Assembly: GCA_945643635.1 (NCBI GenBank)
Contig: CALZFC010000303.1
Span: forward strand, 202,501 to 266,500
Reading direction: 5' to 3'
Length of the DNA stretch: 64,000 nt
Source of the DNA: Allodiplogaster sudhausi
Taxonomy: Eukaryota > Nematoda > Chromadorea > Rhabditida > Diplogasteridae
Shown: positions 11,275 through 23,699 of the stretch, in pieces
Layout of the letters: every line of letters starts with the position of its first letter
Numbering within the stretch: the first letter of the stretch is position 1
The notes under the pieces: model-generated
Seen by the model: only the letters and a program-made list of their open reading frames with translations
The model's database searches: none
Told to the model about the DNA's origin: nothing
Position numbers and translations under genes: made by a program

Positions 11275-12879
11275 AGGGCTGCTAAAGCCCAGCCATTAAA
11301 GGAGATCTAAGGGTGGCAATGTGCTACATTCTGAAAAGACGGTGGTACCGGGTGCGGATTCCGCGAGCGATGAACATATTGAATTTGTCGCCTCTGGCAG
11401 ACGACTGAAAATAAAAATTGGCTCATTCAAAAATAAAATAAAAAAATCAATCATTTTACTATCTCAGGCATTAAATGCACATGGTCAGATGGGCATAAGT
11501 CGTTGGTAGTCATTGCGGGTTGCATTCCACAAGTTTTGGCAAATATGTAGCTCGTTTCAGATCATTTGTCCAGCGCATTCTTTGGCGGGTCTTGGAGAAG
11601 GGCGCCCAAACGGTAGTCGCGCTCCTCCATTTCTCCCTCTCCATACTTCGCACTTTGCGTGATCTCCTTTCAATTTTCTCTGATATATCGGAGAAAATTA
11701 TTCATATGATAATTGCACGGCAACAGTTCATCGAGGAAAAATAAGCAATTTCAAATGCACGAACATCATAAACAGCTGGAAAAAAACATAAATCAGGTAC
11801 TTTTTTGCACTTATTCGTACATTTTGCAAACACTATTATGTATATTCCTGGAGATGTACCTTGAACATGTCACGAACTTGCCGAAAAGTGAATAAAATAC
11901 TGGAAAAGTCAGCAAACTGGAAGTCTAATTGTTGTGCTTTCGAGAATTGCTGTGTAAAGTTCCGGCGAATCGGAATAAAAGAAGCTGTCAACAACATACG
12001 AACTCTCATTTAAAAATTAAAAACCACGAGGTGTTGCATATTCGAGAGAAAAGCATTTTCCTGCGAAATTCTTTAAATGTCGGGTATAAGCAGAGAGAGG
12101 TGTATGACTATCACAGTAGTAAGAAAACATCGTGAGAAAGAGCCAGACAGAGAGAGAGAAGTAATTTTAACAAATTTTTTTAAAATTAATCAACAATTTA
12201 CTCTTTTCATTTTAAATTAATTGATCCCCTTCGCATAATGATACGAATAAACGTGTTTACATGCGAATAGCATTTCTAAACATAGCATCGTATACCTGGA
12301 GATTATCGTATCTGAAATCCTTATGTCCCTTGGACAGGGAGTCAGAAACAACCCAAGGGAAGATAAAATTGAGAATTCTCTAACAAAATCGACAAAAATA
12401 GAGACTTCTTAGTCCTATTTGTGATTTTTCTACTTTGATTCGATCTCGGGACGAATCCAAATAGACGGCATTTATATTCGCGGAAAGCGCGAAGAAAGGA
12501 TCTCTTCTGATCTCCGGAAAGCAGCGGAAACGAGGGTTCTTTACAGTTACCCCATATTTCCCATATTTCAAGACGTTATAGAAAAACCACATATTTCAAG
12601 CCGTTTAAGAAAACGGAATTTTCCGATCCTTAGATTACTTTCAATCGATTCCTCATATCAGAAAACACCTATAACAAACTTTCGAAGAAAATTCAAACTG
12701 GTCGATTTGGCCGGGTCCCCGGATCGTCGATTTGGCCGGATCATGTTTTGATAGTTGGTCTAGTTGGATATACATTATCAAAATTCGATCGAATGAATGT
12801 GCAGCAAGCATATGGTGGGCATGATAACGGAAGAGAAATAAAAAAAAAGCAGAGGGGAAGAGAGAGTGAGATAAAGCGG

Positions 12880-13183
12880 GAAAATAAAATAGTACTAGAG
12901 GGTGATGGTGAGCGTGAAGAAGAAAGAATTACTTAAATTAATTATAAGATCATATCACACCGCTAGATGTAAGGAACCGACCTTGAGACCTCAGAACTCG
13001 CACGATTATGTACTACCACTGCGCCATGAGTTAACAGTCATTCCATGGTCTTATGTTTTCCTCTTACAGAGCCGCCACGACCACCACGACCACGACCACC
13101 ACCACGACGTAAAGGAGAGGGCTGCTAAAGCCCAGCCATTAAAGGAGATCTTAACCAACACACTTCTAGTCCCCGAAACATGA
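12880..13183 (+). pseudogene. Partial copy of the His/Asp-rich terminal exon
   Basis: The intron and last exon of the gene at 10837-11274 are repeated (GGTGATGGTGAGCG through the CTTACAG acceptor at 13069). The exon at 13070-13183 reads SRHDHHDHDHHHDVK, a shorter His/Asp run. It then passes the position of the first copy's stop (TAG there, GAG here) into 22 further residues ending VPET-stop. The helical upstream exon was not copied, so this is probably an unexpressed fragment. Between 11275 and 12880 I see no supported gene. Confidence 0.5.
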
Positions 13184-13554
13184 TCTCTTCTGGTTTACCA
13201 TGAATAAAGTACTATGCACGTTTCATTGATTGTTTAACACTCCCAATTCACGCACGATACGGGAAAGGCAGACACACTATGTAAGTATGTAGGTGAACGT
13301 GGAAAGCAACTTAAACTTATGAGAATTGGGCATAAGAATTTGATTACGTGTTAGCAAACATCGAGGGAGGGAGGGGGATATGTAAGTTTTCTTCAAATTA
13401 TTTTCATGATACATATGATGATTTAAACAGGTAAGAGAGATAGCGAGATTGAAGTTGGCATGTTGTTCCAAGCTGTCCTGTCCTAATTTCCAGTCCATCT
13501 CGAACCAAGCAGTTTCAATTTTTTTTTTTGCCACAACAACGTCTTCCCTGCTGC

Positions 13555-14135
13555 AGACACCGAGCAGCAATTATTGAAGTGTCAGTTCCTTGAAAACAAA
13601 TGCTAAAAGTAAGATAAAAGTCTCATAATGAAGAAAAGTTTACTCACATCGTCAGAGTACTTCTCCTTTGTCCATTAAGAATTCAATTCAAAAAGTCACT
13701 TTTTCTGCTTACTTTTTCTAGATAGCAGCAGTTGTTTTAATAACAGTACTTCGTTCAGACGAAACGAACGTGACATTTCCTTACAATTTCCCCATCTCTT
13801 ATCGAAAGGAAGTCGATTCGCATCTGTGATGAAGCCATCTCTTTATGGAAAACTTTTATGGAGAGCGGAGCTGATAAATGGGAGTTCAGTAGGGCGAGGA
13901 GACGGGGTGGGCGTGGCTCGGTGAGTGGGCGTGGCTTGAGGAGTGGGCGTGGCTTGGAGAGTGGGCGTGGCTTGAGGAGTGGGCGTGGACACAAAAAAAC
14001 ACGATGAATACCGCGGAGAGAGATAGAAGCGCGCTTGATAATTTCGTCTCCACCCTTTATAAAATATTATTAACCACATGTTTTGATTAATTGATGTATT
14101 ACGGTGCACATAAGGTAAACGAGAGTGTTGAGAGA
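13555..14135 (-). repeat. Interspersed repeat with CCACGCCCAC minisatellite, copy A
   Basis: Minus-strand copy of a repeat family also present at 41395-41815 and 63575-64000. It carries four to five imperfect units of CCACGCCCACTC followed by CGTCTCCTCGCC and a unique tail (CATAAAGAGATGGCTTC). The Pro/Thr-rich open frames across it are by-products of the repeat. Confidence 0.75.
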
Positions 14136-14177
14136 TATTACAACGGTAAAACATAGCGAAGTGTTAAAAAAGCTGAC

Positions 14178-14698
14178 ATCAATACTAGCAGTGCATAGAA
14201 ATTTCTTGCTCGACAGCATCTTAAAAACGAGATCGAGTTTTAAAAAATCGCTTCACCGCACTTCAGAAGCCGTGGGCATGTACATCTGCTCGCCTCCCAC
14301 CACGCTCTTGGCATGGAGGAGGATGTGGTGATTCAACGACACGGGGAGCGAAAGAACCCCATTATAGACGATCGAGATTGTCAGCTGAAAGTGCTGCCGT
14401 AACACGTAAGATTTCAATCTTACTTCAACGCATCGCAAGCTTGCCTCCGATTCTGGCAGAAGAATTCCTTCCTGCGGCGTAATCGTGTAGAGGGAGCTAC
14501 TCAGGACGAAGAACTGCATTCAAAATATTTTCAAAAAATTATTCAAAAAATTCTTCCTGTAATTGTTCCTGGCCCAACCTTAAAGGACACAAAGTTCTTG
14601 CCAGGGTTGTGGAGATGTCGGCGAAGCGAGATCACATCTCCGAAATGCCCCATGAAATGCCAGTCGCCTTCTGGCATCAGTTCAAGAGGGAAAGTCTT
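14178..14698 (-). CDS. Unrecognised gene X, copy 1 (partial)
   Basis: Three minus-strand exons, 14579-14698, 14262-14513 and 14178-14219, match the three exons at 40173-40689 in order, length and sequence. Exon 1 contains ELMPEGDWHFMG; exon 2 contains SLYTITPQEGILLPESEASL. The pattern of small beta-strand-like segments around a Pro-x2-Gly-x-Leu-x-Pro core faintly recalls MSP/ASH immunoglobulin-like domains, which is only a guess. Unlike copy 2, exon 2 here is open throughout. No start codon or 3' end is present; the tail exons of copy 2 are missing, replaced by the CCACGCCCAC repeat. Confidence 0.5.
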
Positions 14699-14712
14699 CT
14701 GAAATGCGGAAG

Positions 14713-16300
14713 TATTATTAAGGGACCATCTCTGCAAGAATCGAGGGGCGCCTGCTCGGAATAAGTTTTATTTTATTTTTACTTTGAAAACCTTATGAGG
14801 GATGCATGGAGCTCAAATATGCTCCTCAATATTTCGTATTTAAATACTAGTTCTGCTTCACAAAACTAGTATTTTCAATAAAGAGAGCCAATCTGAGATA
14901 TTCAACCATAGGATGCAGGGAACAAAATTAATTTTTGAATCGAATTTCCTTCATACAGCATGTGTATCACCCAAATGGCTTCTCAAAACATTTTTTTCAA
15001 AAAAGTTTTCCTTAACTAAAGCTACAGTATGCGACGCTATACCTAAAATATTCAAATGACCATAACTTTTGTATTTGTTGTCCAAACTAAATTTTGAACA
15101 CGTCTATCGATTGCTATTTGTAACACTCATAAAAAAGGACCTCATAACTTAAAAAAAAATTTATAAGTGACTTTTTGCCATTTTAACATTTTGTGTGGTG
15201 CATTTGAGGTATAAGCACCCACCCATGTCAAAATGATGAACAAAAGAGCGTTATTTTTAACCCCTATTAGGATATATTTCATTCGAAACAAAAAGTATAA
15301 TTTTTGCGAAAAATCGACCTTTACCATTTACTCTTCAAATTACTCAATATCGAAAAACGATGAATTCGCGCTTCGAGATCGAAATTTTGCAAAACTGATC
15401 ACACAGTTGGATTCGCCGTGTCAAGTAAGAACAGAAATGATCTTTCTTTCCTCACAATTTTTTTTGCCGAGTTTTTTTTTCATCAAATGCCGCGAATGCG
15501 TGGCGCACAACTAGCGAAATAATAAAATTTTCTTCATTTTAGAGCATTAAGCGGTCCTATGTTAGAAATATAAAGCGCTCATATGAAAAAAGCGATGTTT
15601 TTGTCCTCTGAAAAGTCCTTCAAATGTTGGAAAAGACGGTATAATATCTTCGATATTTCCACCTAACAATAAGCAATGCAGTCTTCAACTGAGATTAAAA
15701 TTAAAGAGGGGCTGTAAAATTATACGTTTGCGATATTTTGCTTCTAAGAAGATATTTCTAGATTCGCTTTTCAATTCTACCGAGGAAAAATGCAACATGA
15801 TTGGCATTCAGTGCAATCCATATCAAAAACGTTAAATTTTCGATATTTTCATATTTCAAAAAATTTTCAATAACTATTGGTAAATGATTTTTGAGCTCAT
15901 TTTCAGCAAATTCTCAGAAGAAGTATACCGTATTGGAAAGAGCAGATAAATTTACGTAGATTAGATACTTTTCAGGCGAAGTGAATGTCAAATTCTTCTG
16001 TTAGCTAGGAAAGAAAAAGAAATTCCAGGGCCTAATCGGTCAGTTCGATTTCGAGATTTTCCACTCATGGCGATCGAAAAATTATTTTGACATATTTGGA
16101 GAACAAAACATGTAATATTAGCTTATTTTAGGTGCTGAACACGAAAACGATGCTTATTTTGCTCGGAATTCCAATTTTTGTATTGTTACATTGCGAAATC
16201 TGGTCAAAATTCCGGAGGAACACTTCAAAAAATTTTTTACTAATTTATTGAAAACGCCTATAAAAACCAAGAAGATTACAAAGAATCATTGCAACAATAT
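14713..16300. mobile_element. TTAA-bounded element, left end and AT-rich body
   Basis: Immediately outside gene X copy 1 the sequence reads TTAAGGGACCATCTCTGCAAG and then ACTTTGAAAACCTTATGAGG, the same terminal block found at 27241, 43666 and (reversed) before 40153. The right end could not be located, so the boundary is approximate. The body to about 16300 is AT-rich and has no coding sequence that I can support. Confidence 0.5.
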
Positions 16301-16334
16301 TAATCAGGCAAGTAATAAATGCTTTCTTTACAGG

Positions 16335-16641
16335 CGATGATTAGTGAGAAGACCACGAAGCAGGAGGTTGGAAGCCAGCAAATGATTTGTTTCTTTCCAA
16401 TGTAACGCACTTCTTTTATTAGTTTTAACATGATCACTTTCAGAAGCTTTCTGAGCAGACCAACAACGATACTCCTGGGGAAGACAACTACCAGGTTTCT
16501 TCCTTCCAGTTCACGAGAGAAGAGGATATGACGATGAGACGTGTATTTGTTTCTCACCCTATCACAAGTGAAAAATTCACGCTTCGCGAGAAAATTAGCT
16601 CCGATTCAAATTTGCTCCCTCCAAATAATACGATAAAATAA
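16335..16641 (+). CDS. Possible small exons, product unknown
   Basis: After TTTCTTTACAG a short frame reads AMISEKTTKQEVGSQQ. After ATCACTTTCAG another (about 16443-16641) reads KLSEQTNNDTPGEDNYQ, then FTREEDMTMRRVFVSHPI, to TAA. Composition is hydrophilic and coding-like, but the donor joining the two does not keep phase and nothing is recognised. Confidence 0.25.
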
Positions 16642-16921
16642 TTATAGAATCTGGCCGACCTCGGGCAGGGGGGCGGGCAGAGCTGAACACAACATGTGAT
16701 CACGACGGGTCTCCTGGTCGCGCCCCTTTTTCCATCCTCTCCACGATGATAAATGTTTTAATGGCGTTTTAGTTTATCGCAATCCATATATGAGAACATC
16801 CTAAAGCAACATTAAGAAATCGTAGGAAAAAAAAGACAATGAGTGCTAAAAGCCTTGGCAGTAAAAAAAGCTAAACAACAAATTGACAGAGCAAAAAATA
16901 CTGTGAATCGAATTGTTCTGA

Positions 16922-17712
16922 CAAGGGAATGGTCTCGGCTTCCCCCGAGGTTATGAGATGAGCTATATACCATTCGAAAGCTCTTGTTGAGTAGATAACG
17001 AATATCATAATAAAAATTCCCGAACGATTTCTGTTTTCCTGATATTCTCGAAAAACCAGCTTAAATTAACAGTTTCACGACATTTGCTAACTTTCTCGAC
17101 TCTAAAATTGATTTATACGTGAAAGTAGGCCATGTGAAGCATATAAATGCACTTTCTGATCATTTTTAGAGCAAAAAATATTTTAGGCCATTTTTCACCA
17201 AAGGGGTCCGTCCCTCTTTGGTGAAAAATTCCCTGTTTTGTATGGAGCTAAAGCAACTTTTTTTATGCCGATTTTTGAGTTTTAAGCCACTAATTTCTCA
17301 TTTTCAAGTCGTTTTCAACATGAAACATAATAATGGGCATATTATATTTCGCTGTAAAATGTTCATTTTTTAAAAACGTTCATCTGTGTCAAAAAGTTCA
17401 TGTTATTGCCATAAACAGCTCCGGATACATTATTTCCACCTGAATCTTGTTTGCTATTAAAGAGCAACTCGGTTACAATCCGTATAAAACAACCCCGTTC
17501 GATTTCTCAACTTTTGCGGCTGCAAACGCTTGTTTTAAGAATTAGAGGTAAAATCGTCAACTCCTCGACGCCACCATTTTTCAAAAATCCGATCGATAAA
17601 TAAAAATCGTTCTTGAATTTTTATTATGATATTCGTTATCTACTCAACAAGAGCTTTCGAATGGTATATAGCTCATCTCAAAACCTCGGGGGAAGCCGAG
17701 ACCATTCCCTTG
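16922..17712. mobile_element. Foldback element with TGA flanks
   Basis: Long inverted repeat. The left end CAAGGGAATGGTCTCGGCTT is matched by the reverse complement at 17693-17712, and pairing continues inward for more than 100 bases (GAGCTATATACCATTCGAAA and its complement). TGA flanks both ends (16919-16921 and 17713-17715). No ORF. A decayed relative (AAGGGAATGGCCTC...) lies in an intron near 58785-58910. Confidence 0.75.
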
Positions 17713-18086
17713 TGAGTTTTTGAATACAGTAGCGAGTTCGAGAATTTTTTTCGACATTCGTTTTCATTTGTCACAAGGTCTCATCTCGTGAACAATCAAA
17801 CAAATATTTTGTTTTAGAAATTATAATTCAAAGAAAATTTCTCATTATTGTTACGCTTTGTTCTGGCATGTGTACAGTGAAAGAAATTTATGGGATTTTC
17901 TGGTCACTTTTTCCCTTCCTTTCATTAACCAAAGTTATAAAAGAAGCGAAGCATTTATCGTCGACCACTAGAGGCGGAGAGGGAGGGGGAATGGAGATGC
18001 GGTAAGGGGAGGAGCTTCTTCTACTGGGCTGAGATCGGCAGAGTCACCTCGCCAGCGACGGCCGCCGCCTCAAGAGGAAAATTCGT

Positions 18087-18386
18087 TCAGGAATTATTTA
18101 TCATTTTGCCAAAAGTATCACGAACAATCGGCCGCTTATGAATTATTCTGTCAAAGGCATGCCAAAATGAGACCGAAGAACGTCGAATAACAACCATGGA
18201 ATATCCATTGAAGTATCTCAAATAAATCGTGTCAAAATCTTCATTGGAGATCCATCCACCGATCTCCTCAAATCTTCTCAAATCTCCTCGAATATCGCTG
18301 GAAACCTTGAAAGCCGCGCTGGCATCCGCGGCGTCTGCGGGCGCCTCTGCGAACTGGATGACGATCTCCCCTCGGTCGTCTTCCAC
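18087..18386 (-). CDS. Possible acidic/hydrophilic small protein or exon
   Basis: Open minus-strand frame of 99 codons starting MEDDRGEIVIQFAEAP and containing SNEDFDTIYLRYFNGYSMVV. GC content and codon use in the first half look coding. It lies downstream of the receptor's stop codon and could be an exon of another gene. Upstream (18400-18480) is GC-rich, Ala/Arg-coding low complexity. Not recognised. Confidence 0.3.
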   Translation of the reverse strand: MEDDRGEIVIQFAEAPADAADASAAFKVSSDIRGDLRRFEEIGGWISNEDFDTIYLRYFNGYSMVVIRRSSVSFWHAFDRIIHKRPIVRDTFGKMINNS

Positions 18387-18662
18387 GCTCGCTCTCGTCT
18401 ACATGGACCGATCGGCATACATGGCGGCTCCCGCGCCCTCTGGCGGCGGCGGCGGTGGCAACTACGGTGGCCAGGAGACCTTGCTTTTTTTTAAGATGTA
18501 AGATAAGATATTCGTTTTTTTTTGTTCTTTGAATTATTGCTAACAAAATGCGTTCATTAGAGTAAATGAGCGAACAAGCGACTGTCAGAAACTGTCCGCT
18601 TGAAAATGATACAAAACGTCAATGGAATTGATGTCTATGCATGGATTTTAAGCGTGAATACG

Positions 18663-20006
18663 TCATATTATCGGGCTTCTCGGAACGCGCGATCGTGTGT
18701 TCGTGAAGGAGACGAACGAGCGACCTTGAGATTCACCAGAGAGACGACGGCCAGAGGTGCGGAGACAGCGGCGGAGGCCGAGGACACGGAAGACAGCTAC
18801 TTTGAGCTGAGGCAGAGAGGGAGAGAGAAAGTAAAAGAGAAGGGAGACGGTAAGAAGGAGAGACGGAGAGAGTGAATGAGAGAGACAGAGAAAGAGAGAG
18901 GGAGAGATAAAGGGGGAGAGAAAAAGAGAGAGAGAATGAGAGAAAAAGAGAGAGACAGAAAGAAAGAGACTAACATCTCACCTCGTCCTGTCGGGCAACG
19001 AGTACAATAACGCTCAAGACGGCATTTAGCTTTGTCAGCACGAAAGGAAAGGAGCCAATACCAGAACCTGAAAATTAGTGAGAAAGAACTATGTAATAAT
19101 TATTTCGCAATGACTATATGATGTAAAATTTTATATTCAGTTATTTTTCTGCTTATTTATCTATATTAAATGGCAAGTGTTTAATTTCCAATATGGCAAT
19201 ACAGATTAAAACATTAAACGTTTATTTGTAATTGAAATGTTTTAATTCATTATGACATCTTCTTCAGAACAAATATTAATGTAGCAAAAAGGAGAAAAAT
19301 TTTCCATCATTCGAACCCACTGATATTCTTCTTCTAAAATATCTCTGCCAACATTTTTTTTTTGAAAGAAACATTTGTTTTCTTCTACTCTTAAGACATT
19401 TTGCAAAGAAACACCCTCAAGATTTTGTGCAAACTTCCTCGTCCGCTCCCAGCCCCTTCCCCTCTACGATTGAACTGGAACTATGTCCATGACAATTCAC
19501 AAAAAAACAGATCCGGTAATTCAAAGAAAAAAAACCCAAATAGCGACAGCGCGCTGCGGGCGCTGACGCCAATTCCACAAGGTACATTCGAAATGTCCGC
19601 AGTCACAATATAAGTAAAGAAATGGTAATCATTTTTTTTAGTTTGAAGTTGAACTCCAGCGGTTTTTTAATTACGTTTTTTCTTATATATTTATTTAAAA
19701 AAAGAAAGTAGCGCGTCTCCGAAACTTTATAAAATACACACACATATTTAAAAAAAATGATAATCAAAAGAATTAATTACTAGCTTAAATTATTAAAGTA
19801 CAAACTTTCCGGATTATAACCCGTGAGCTTCTCATGAATAATGGAAAAGATGCCAAATGCGCGAGGAAGCGTATCCAGCACGAGCGTACAGCATCTAAAG
19901 TATCACTTTGTGTTTTTGAAAAATATTATTTTACTTACAATAAGGAAATTTTTTTTTCGAATAAATTAGTTGCGCCAAAGGAAAATTTGGTAATAAACAA
20001 GTTTAG

Positions 20007-20063
<57 letters not shown>

Positions 20064-23000
20064 AAATGAATCTTACGCCAAAATGAGAGCGGTAATCGTG
20101 AACTTGAGCTGACGCTTTCGCCTGTGCGCCTGCTCCTTTGTTTCGATGGCGCCAGAACTTCAATGCACATATTTATACACAGCATGGAAAAATTATGTTA
20201 TGACAACAACTCTATTTTAATAAAATTTTTTTTAACATATTTACTTATTTCCTCTAAATTTTAAAAGTCTAATAAAAAAAAATTTAAAATAACAACTTGG
20301 CTAGATTTGTGACAAAGCTCCGAATGCTGAGCGCGACGTAGACAGAGACGAGCGCGGAGAGAAAGGACGCAAAGGAACCGCCGTACTTCATCACTTGGTA
20401 GTAGCTGTAATGACATTAATAGTTACTCATGAAATGACTTTTTTGGTAGTCAGCAGGAAATATTTGTTACTCATGGAATGAAATGCGGAACAATGCTTAA
20501 AACGCAATTAGTTGTCTGGCAGTATAGCAATGTATCGATAGCTTACACAAGATAATTTGCTTAGACTTTAGATTTTTTAACACCCGGTGGAAAAGACCTA
20601 ATGTAAGACAGTTTGGTCCCCGACTACTCCCCTGTTCCTACGCAATCCATTAAGTTGTGAACGAAATTCAATGTCAATCACTAAATCACATGCTCTCTTT
20701 TCCTAGAGTCAGTCAAAAAGAGCGCGAATTTAAGCATGAGTTTTGGCTCTTTTAACCGTATTGCTTGATTCCTCTCCTCCAAACATATCACTGCTCTCTC
20801 CGCAAGCTCTTTCTTTATCTCATTCACTTTCTCGTATTCCCCATTGCTCAGTCTCTCTTTCTCTCTCTTACTCTTTCTCTCTTTCTTTCTTTCACTCTCT
20901 ATCTCATGATTCCTCTCCTACACATATCACCACTCACCCCGCCTGCTCTCACTCTCTCTCTCTCTCACTCTCTTTCTCTCTCTCCTAACACATTCTCGGT
21001 GAGCGTCGATGTCGGGCAGATCAAAGGCACCATTGTTCCTGCGAGCTGAAGCTGAAGGGGCCTTGCGAGAGCGACGACGTAGCTGGCGATGGCCACGAGG
21101 ACGACGGCCGCCAGCATCACGGCACTCGCGCGGCGACCATGGCTGAGGACAATAGAGAAAGTATTGAAGAACATTCACAATTTAATTCCGGAAATAATGA
21201 CAACAATTCATAATTATATTCCGAAAACGTATAAATTTAAAAAATTCCAATCGCGCAACGGCCATGACTGAAGACGAAGGATTATATTTATGATTAACTT
21301 TGCTAATTACATATATGTTTTGCTAAATTTATAATTATCTAAAATTCAGAATTAACAATACATACATATGTTCACATTTGAAATTATACTTTGAAGAAAA
21401 CGACACTCTTACTGAAGGAAAAAGAAGGGAGAATAAGTTAAATATTCACTCTGACTGATTATGAGAGCATAGGAAAAAATTCACAATCAGCCAAAATCTA
21501 TAATTAACAATTCACATTTTACATCTTATTATTTTTTTAGTAAAGAAGACTTGTGCGGATTCTTGATAAAAAAGATAAAATTTAAATTATAAATTTATAA
21601 TTATTACTCTACATTGAAAAATACATAAGTAGTCAAAATTGCTTATTAACAAGATAAAACTAACGAAAAGGCTCACATATTTTGTTTGCTTTCCACGACA
21701 ATACTACCATATCAAGATTATGAGTTTTTTTGTAAGTGCACGCTAATCAAATGAAGAGTATAAGAGAATAGAGTAGTTTCATTTCTTCCATTAGACATAA
21801 AAGTGTTTGTTCGAAAGAACGAATGGAGTTCAACTATTGCAAGATTTTACAATCGGCGGCTTAATTTCATCAGTTGGAAGCAGTAGAAATATCTAGAAGT
21901 GTACACATGTATGCATGTATGTAGCTGGAACCCTCATACAATGCAAATTTGAGAAATATGAATACATGCTAAATCACAGGATGCTTAAGGGCCTAGAATC
22001 CTATAGAATACTCATCATTAGCAATCTCCGTATATGTAGACAATACGTGTGTATTTACGTCGTAGTTCATTGCATGGGTGGTCACAAGAATTTTTCTCTT
22101 CAAGAACTCTTCCTGGTCAACGAAGCAGAGTATTTTTAGGTCTCGTAAATAAGCTTTCATTGTCGGTTAATAAATGCCACAGTGACTTGATGCCTTGAGG
22201 AAGTCGAATTACATTCGCACTGGCATGACGAATGATGCTCACATGTGAAAATAAACTGTGCGCATGTGAAAATTGCAAAAGTATATTTTCCATAGTTTTT
22301 TACTTGTTAAGCTCTTTTTTAAAGATACTAATTTGCAAAAAAAAAAGATTGTTTATGCAAATAAATGAATAAAACTAATAAAAATTTTTTTTTAATTAAT
22401 TACATATTTAATTAGGCTACTAACACGACATGAAAGAGGGGCGCGCGTATGACGAGGAGCCGCTCGGAGGCGAGCACGAGTGGCATGAGCGCCGTGGGAA
22501 GGTCGGCCAGACGCCAGAGAATCGAGTGCGGGAGGGACATGCAGACCAGCGGGGACTATTAGAGCTACGTATTTATTTGTTTTACATCTTAATTTATAAT
22601 ATGTTAAAAAAAAAATAATAATACTCTTTTAATGGTTTCTGTTTACACGCAGTAAATCATGATAGAGTGATAAATTACTTCTATTTTGTTTATTAATTTT
22701 TCATTAGACCGCTTTGAATATCATTGCACTTTCTCTGTCATTTCGAATATACATACCGTATTTTCTCTATTAGTGCCCCCGGGGGTACTATTTTTCAATG
22801 TGATTGGCTAAAAGTTTGAATGCAACAATTTATTCTTAACAAATGAGATTTACAGCTCTAATTCGATGGAATCATCACAGGCATATCCGATTTACTGTTG
22901 ATTTTGAATGAATTTCCAATTAGTTCATTGGAAAGAGCCTCCAGAATCTATTCGAGGTGCATCTCGACCCGAGGTATTAGACTAATTGGGGGGCACTATT

Positions 23001-23684
23001 GGAGGGGGTTCTATTAGAGGGAGGGGTACTATTTTTCAATTACCTTCTCAAGAGGGGCACTATTAGAGGGGGGGGGGGGTTCTAATAGAGGGAGGGCCAC
23101 TAATAGAGAAAATACAGTATCTGTGACACGGTGCAGTTAATATTATAATTATTGAAAGATAATATACCCATAATATCTTGCAAGTCGTGCTGCTGTAGAC
23201 GTGCGGTAAGCGGTAGGAGCCTCCAATGAAAGTGCCTAATCCTATAATTTAAAGAATTAAATCATGACGAATTTATTTTATTGCGTCTACCGTACCCTCG
23301 CAAAAGTCGGCGAGTGCTAGGAAGGCGATAATGACGTATTCATTTCGCACACGCAGTCGCCGCATCGAAGCAATCGTAAACATGAGAAGACCGTTTGCGA
23401 GCGCTGACGCACCTAGGAATTTAACGCTCCTGCCATCTGGATTAAAATTTCCCGCCGAAACAATGGGTTTTCGGGTCAAATCCTCTCGAAAGGTTTTTAA
23501 AAGGATTAAATTCAGCCTTTCCTAAATTTCAATTTAAGCTTTTCAAAAATTCGAAGTGTCTAATGCCGTTACAACTGATTACAAAAACATATTCTGATAG
23601 CTTACCTCCAAGCGGAATGTAGGAAATGGTCTTAATCGCTTGCATTTCGCTGAACGGACATGCGGTCGCGTTGGATGATGTCAT
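18663..23684 (-). CDS. Seven-transmembrane receptor, nematode srsx-like
   Basis: Ten minus-strand exons join with fully consistent phase into 346 aa: 23606-23684, 23296-23412, 23168-23235, 22425-22555, 20990-21142, 20297-20404, 20077-20157, 19821-19894, 18982-19067, 18663-18806. The short N-terminus (MTSSNATACPF) has an N-glycosylation site. TM1 carries ANGLLMFTI; TM2 has NEYVIIAFLALADF; the conserved TM3 cysteine is in SSTTCKILW; the TM3 end ASERLLVI takes the DRY place; TM4 is AVMLAAVVLVAIASYVV; TM6 follows RRKRQLKFTITALILA and has a proline (LDTLPRAFGIF); TM7 is FVLTKLNAVLSVIVLVA. A basic tail follows, ending SPII-stop. Loop and TM7 features resemble nematode chemosensory srsx receptors; ligand unknown. 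The best-preserved gene in the window, with no lesions seen. Confidence 0.85.
20008..20060. repeat. (TA)n microsatellite in receptor intron 7
   Basis: About 26 TA units lying 17 bases past the exon 7 donor of the minus-strand receptor gene. Slippage here could affect splicing efficiency. Confidence 0.95.
22756..23117. mobile_element. MITE with CYGTATTTTCTCTATTAG termini
   Basis: Terminal inverted repeats CCGTATTTTCTCTATTAGTG and (reverse) CTGTATTTTCTCTATTAGTG, each flanked by TA, 362 bp. Interior holds repeated CTATTAGAGG and GGTACTATTTTTCAAT words. It sits in receptor intron 3. Relatives are in intron 1 of both kinase copies. Confidence 0.75.
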
Positions 23685-23699
23685 CTATTTATTATTTGC

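Noticed and set aside
13900..13990. CRISPR-like regular repeats
   Set aside because: Units are contiguous 15-18 base minisatellite repeats without unique spacers, in eukaryotic DNA.
20743..21049. Ser/Leu-rich ORFs over CT tracts
   Set aside because: Low-complexity shadow of CT microsatellites, overlapping a real minus-strand receptor exon.
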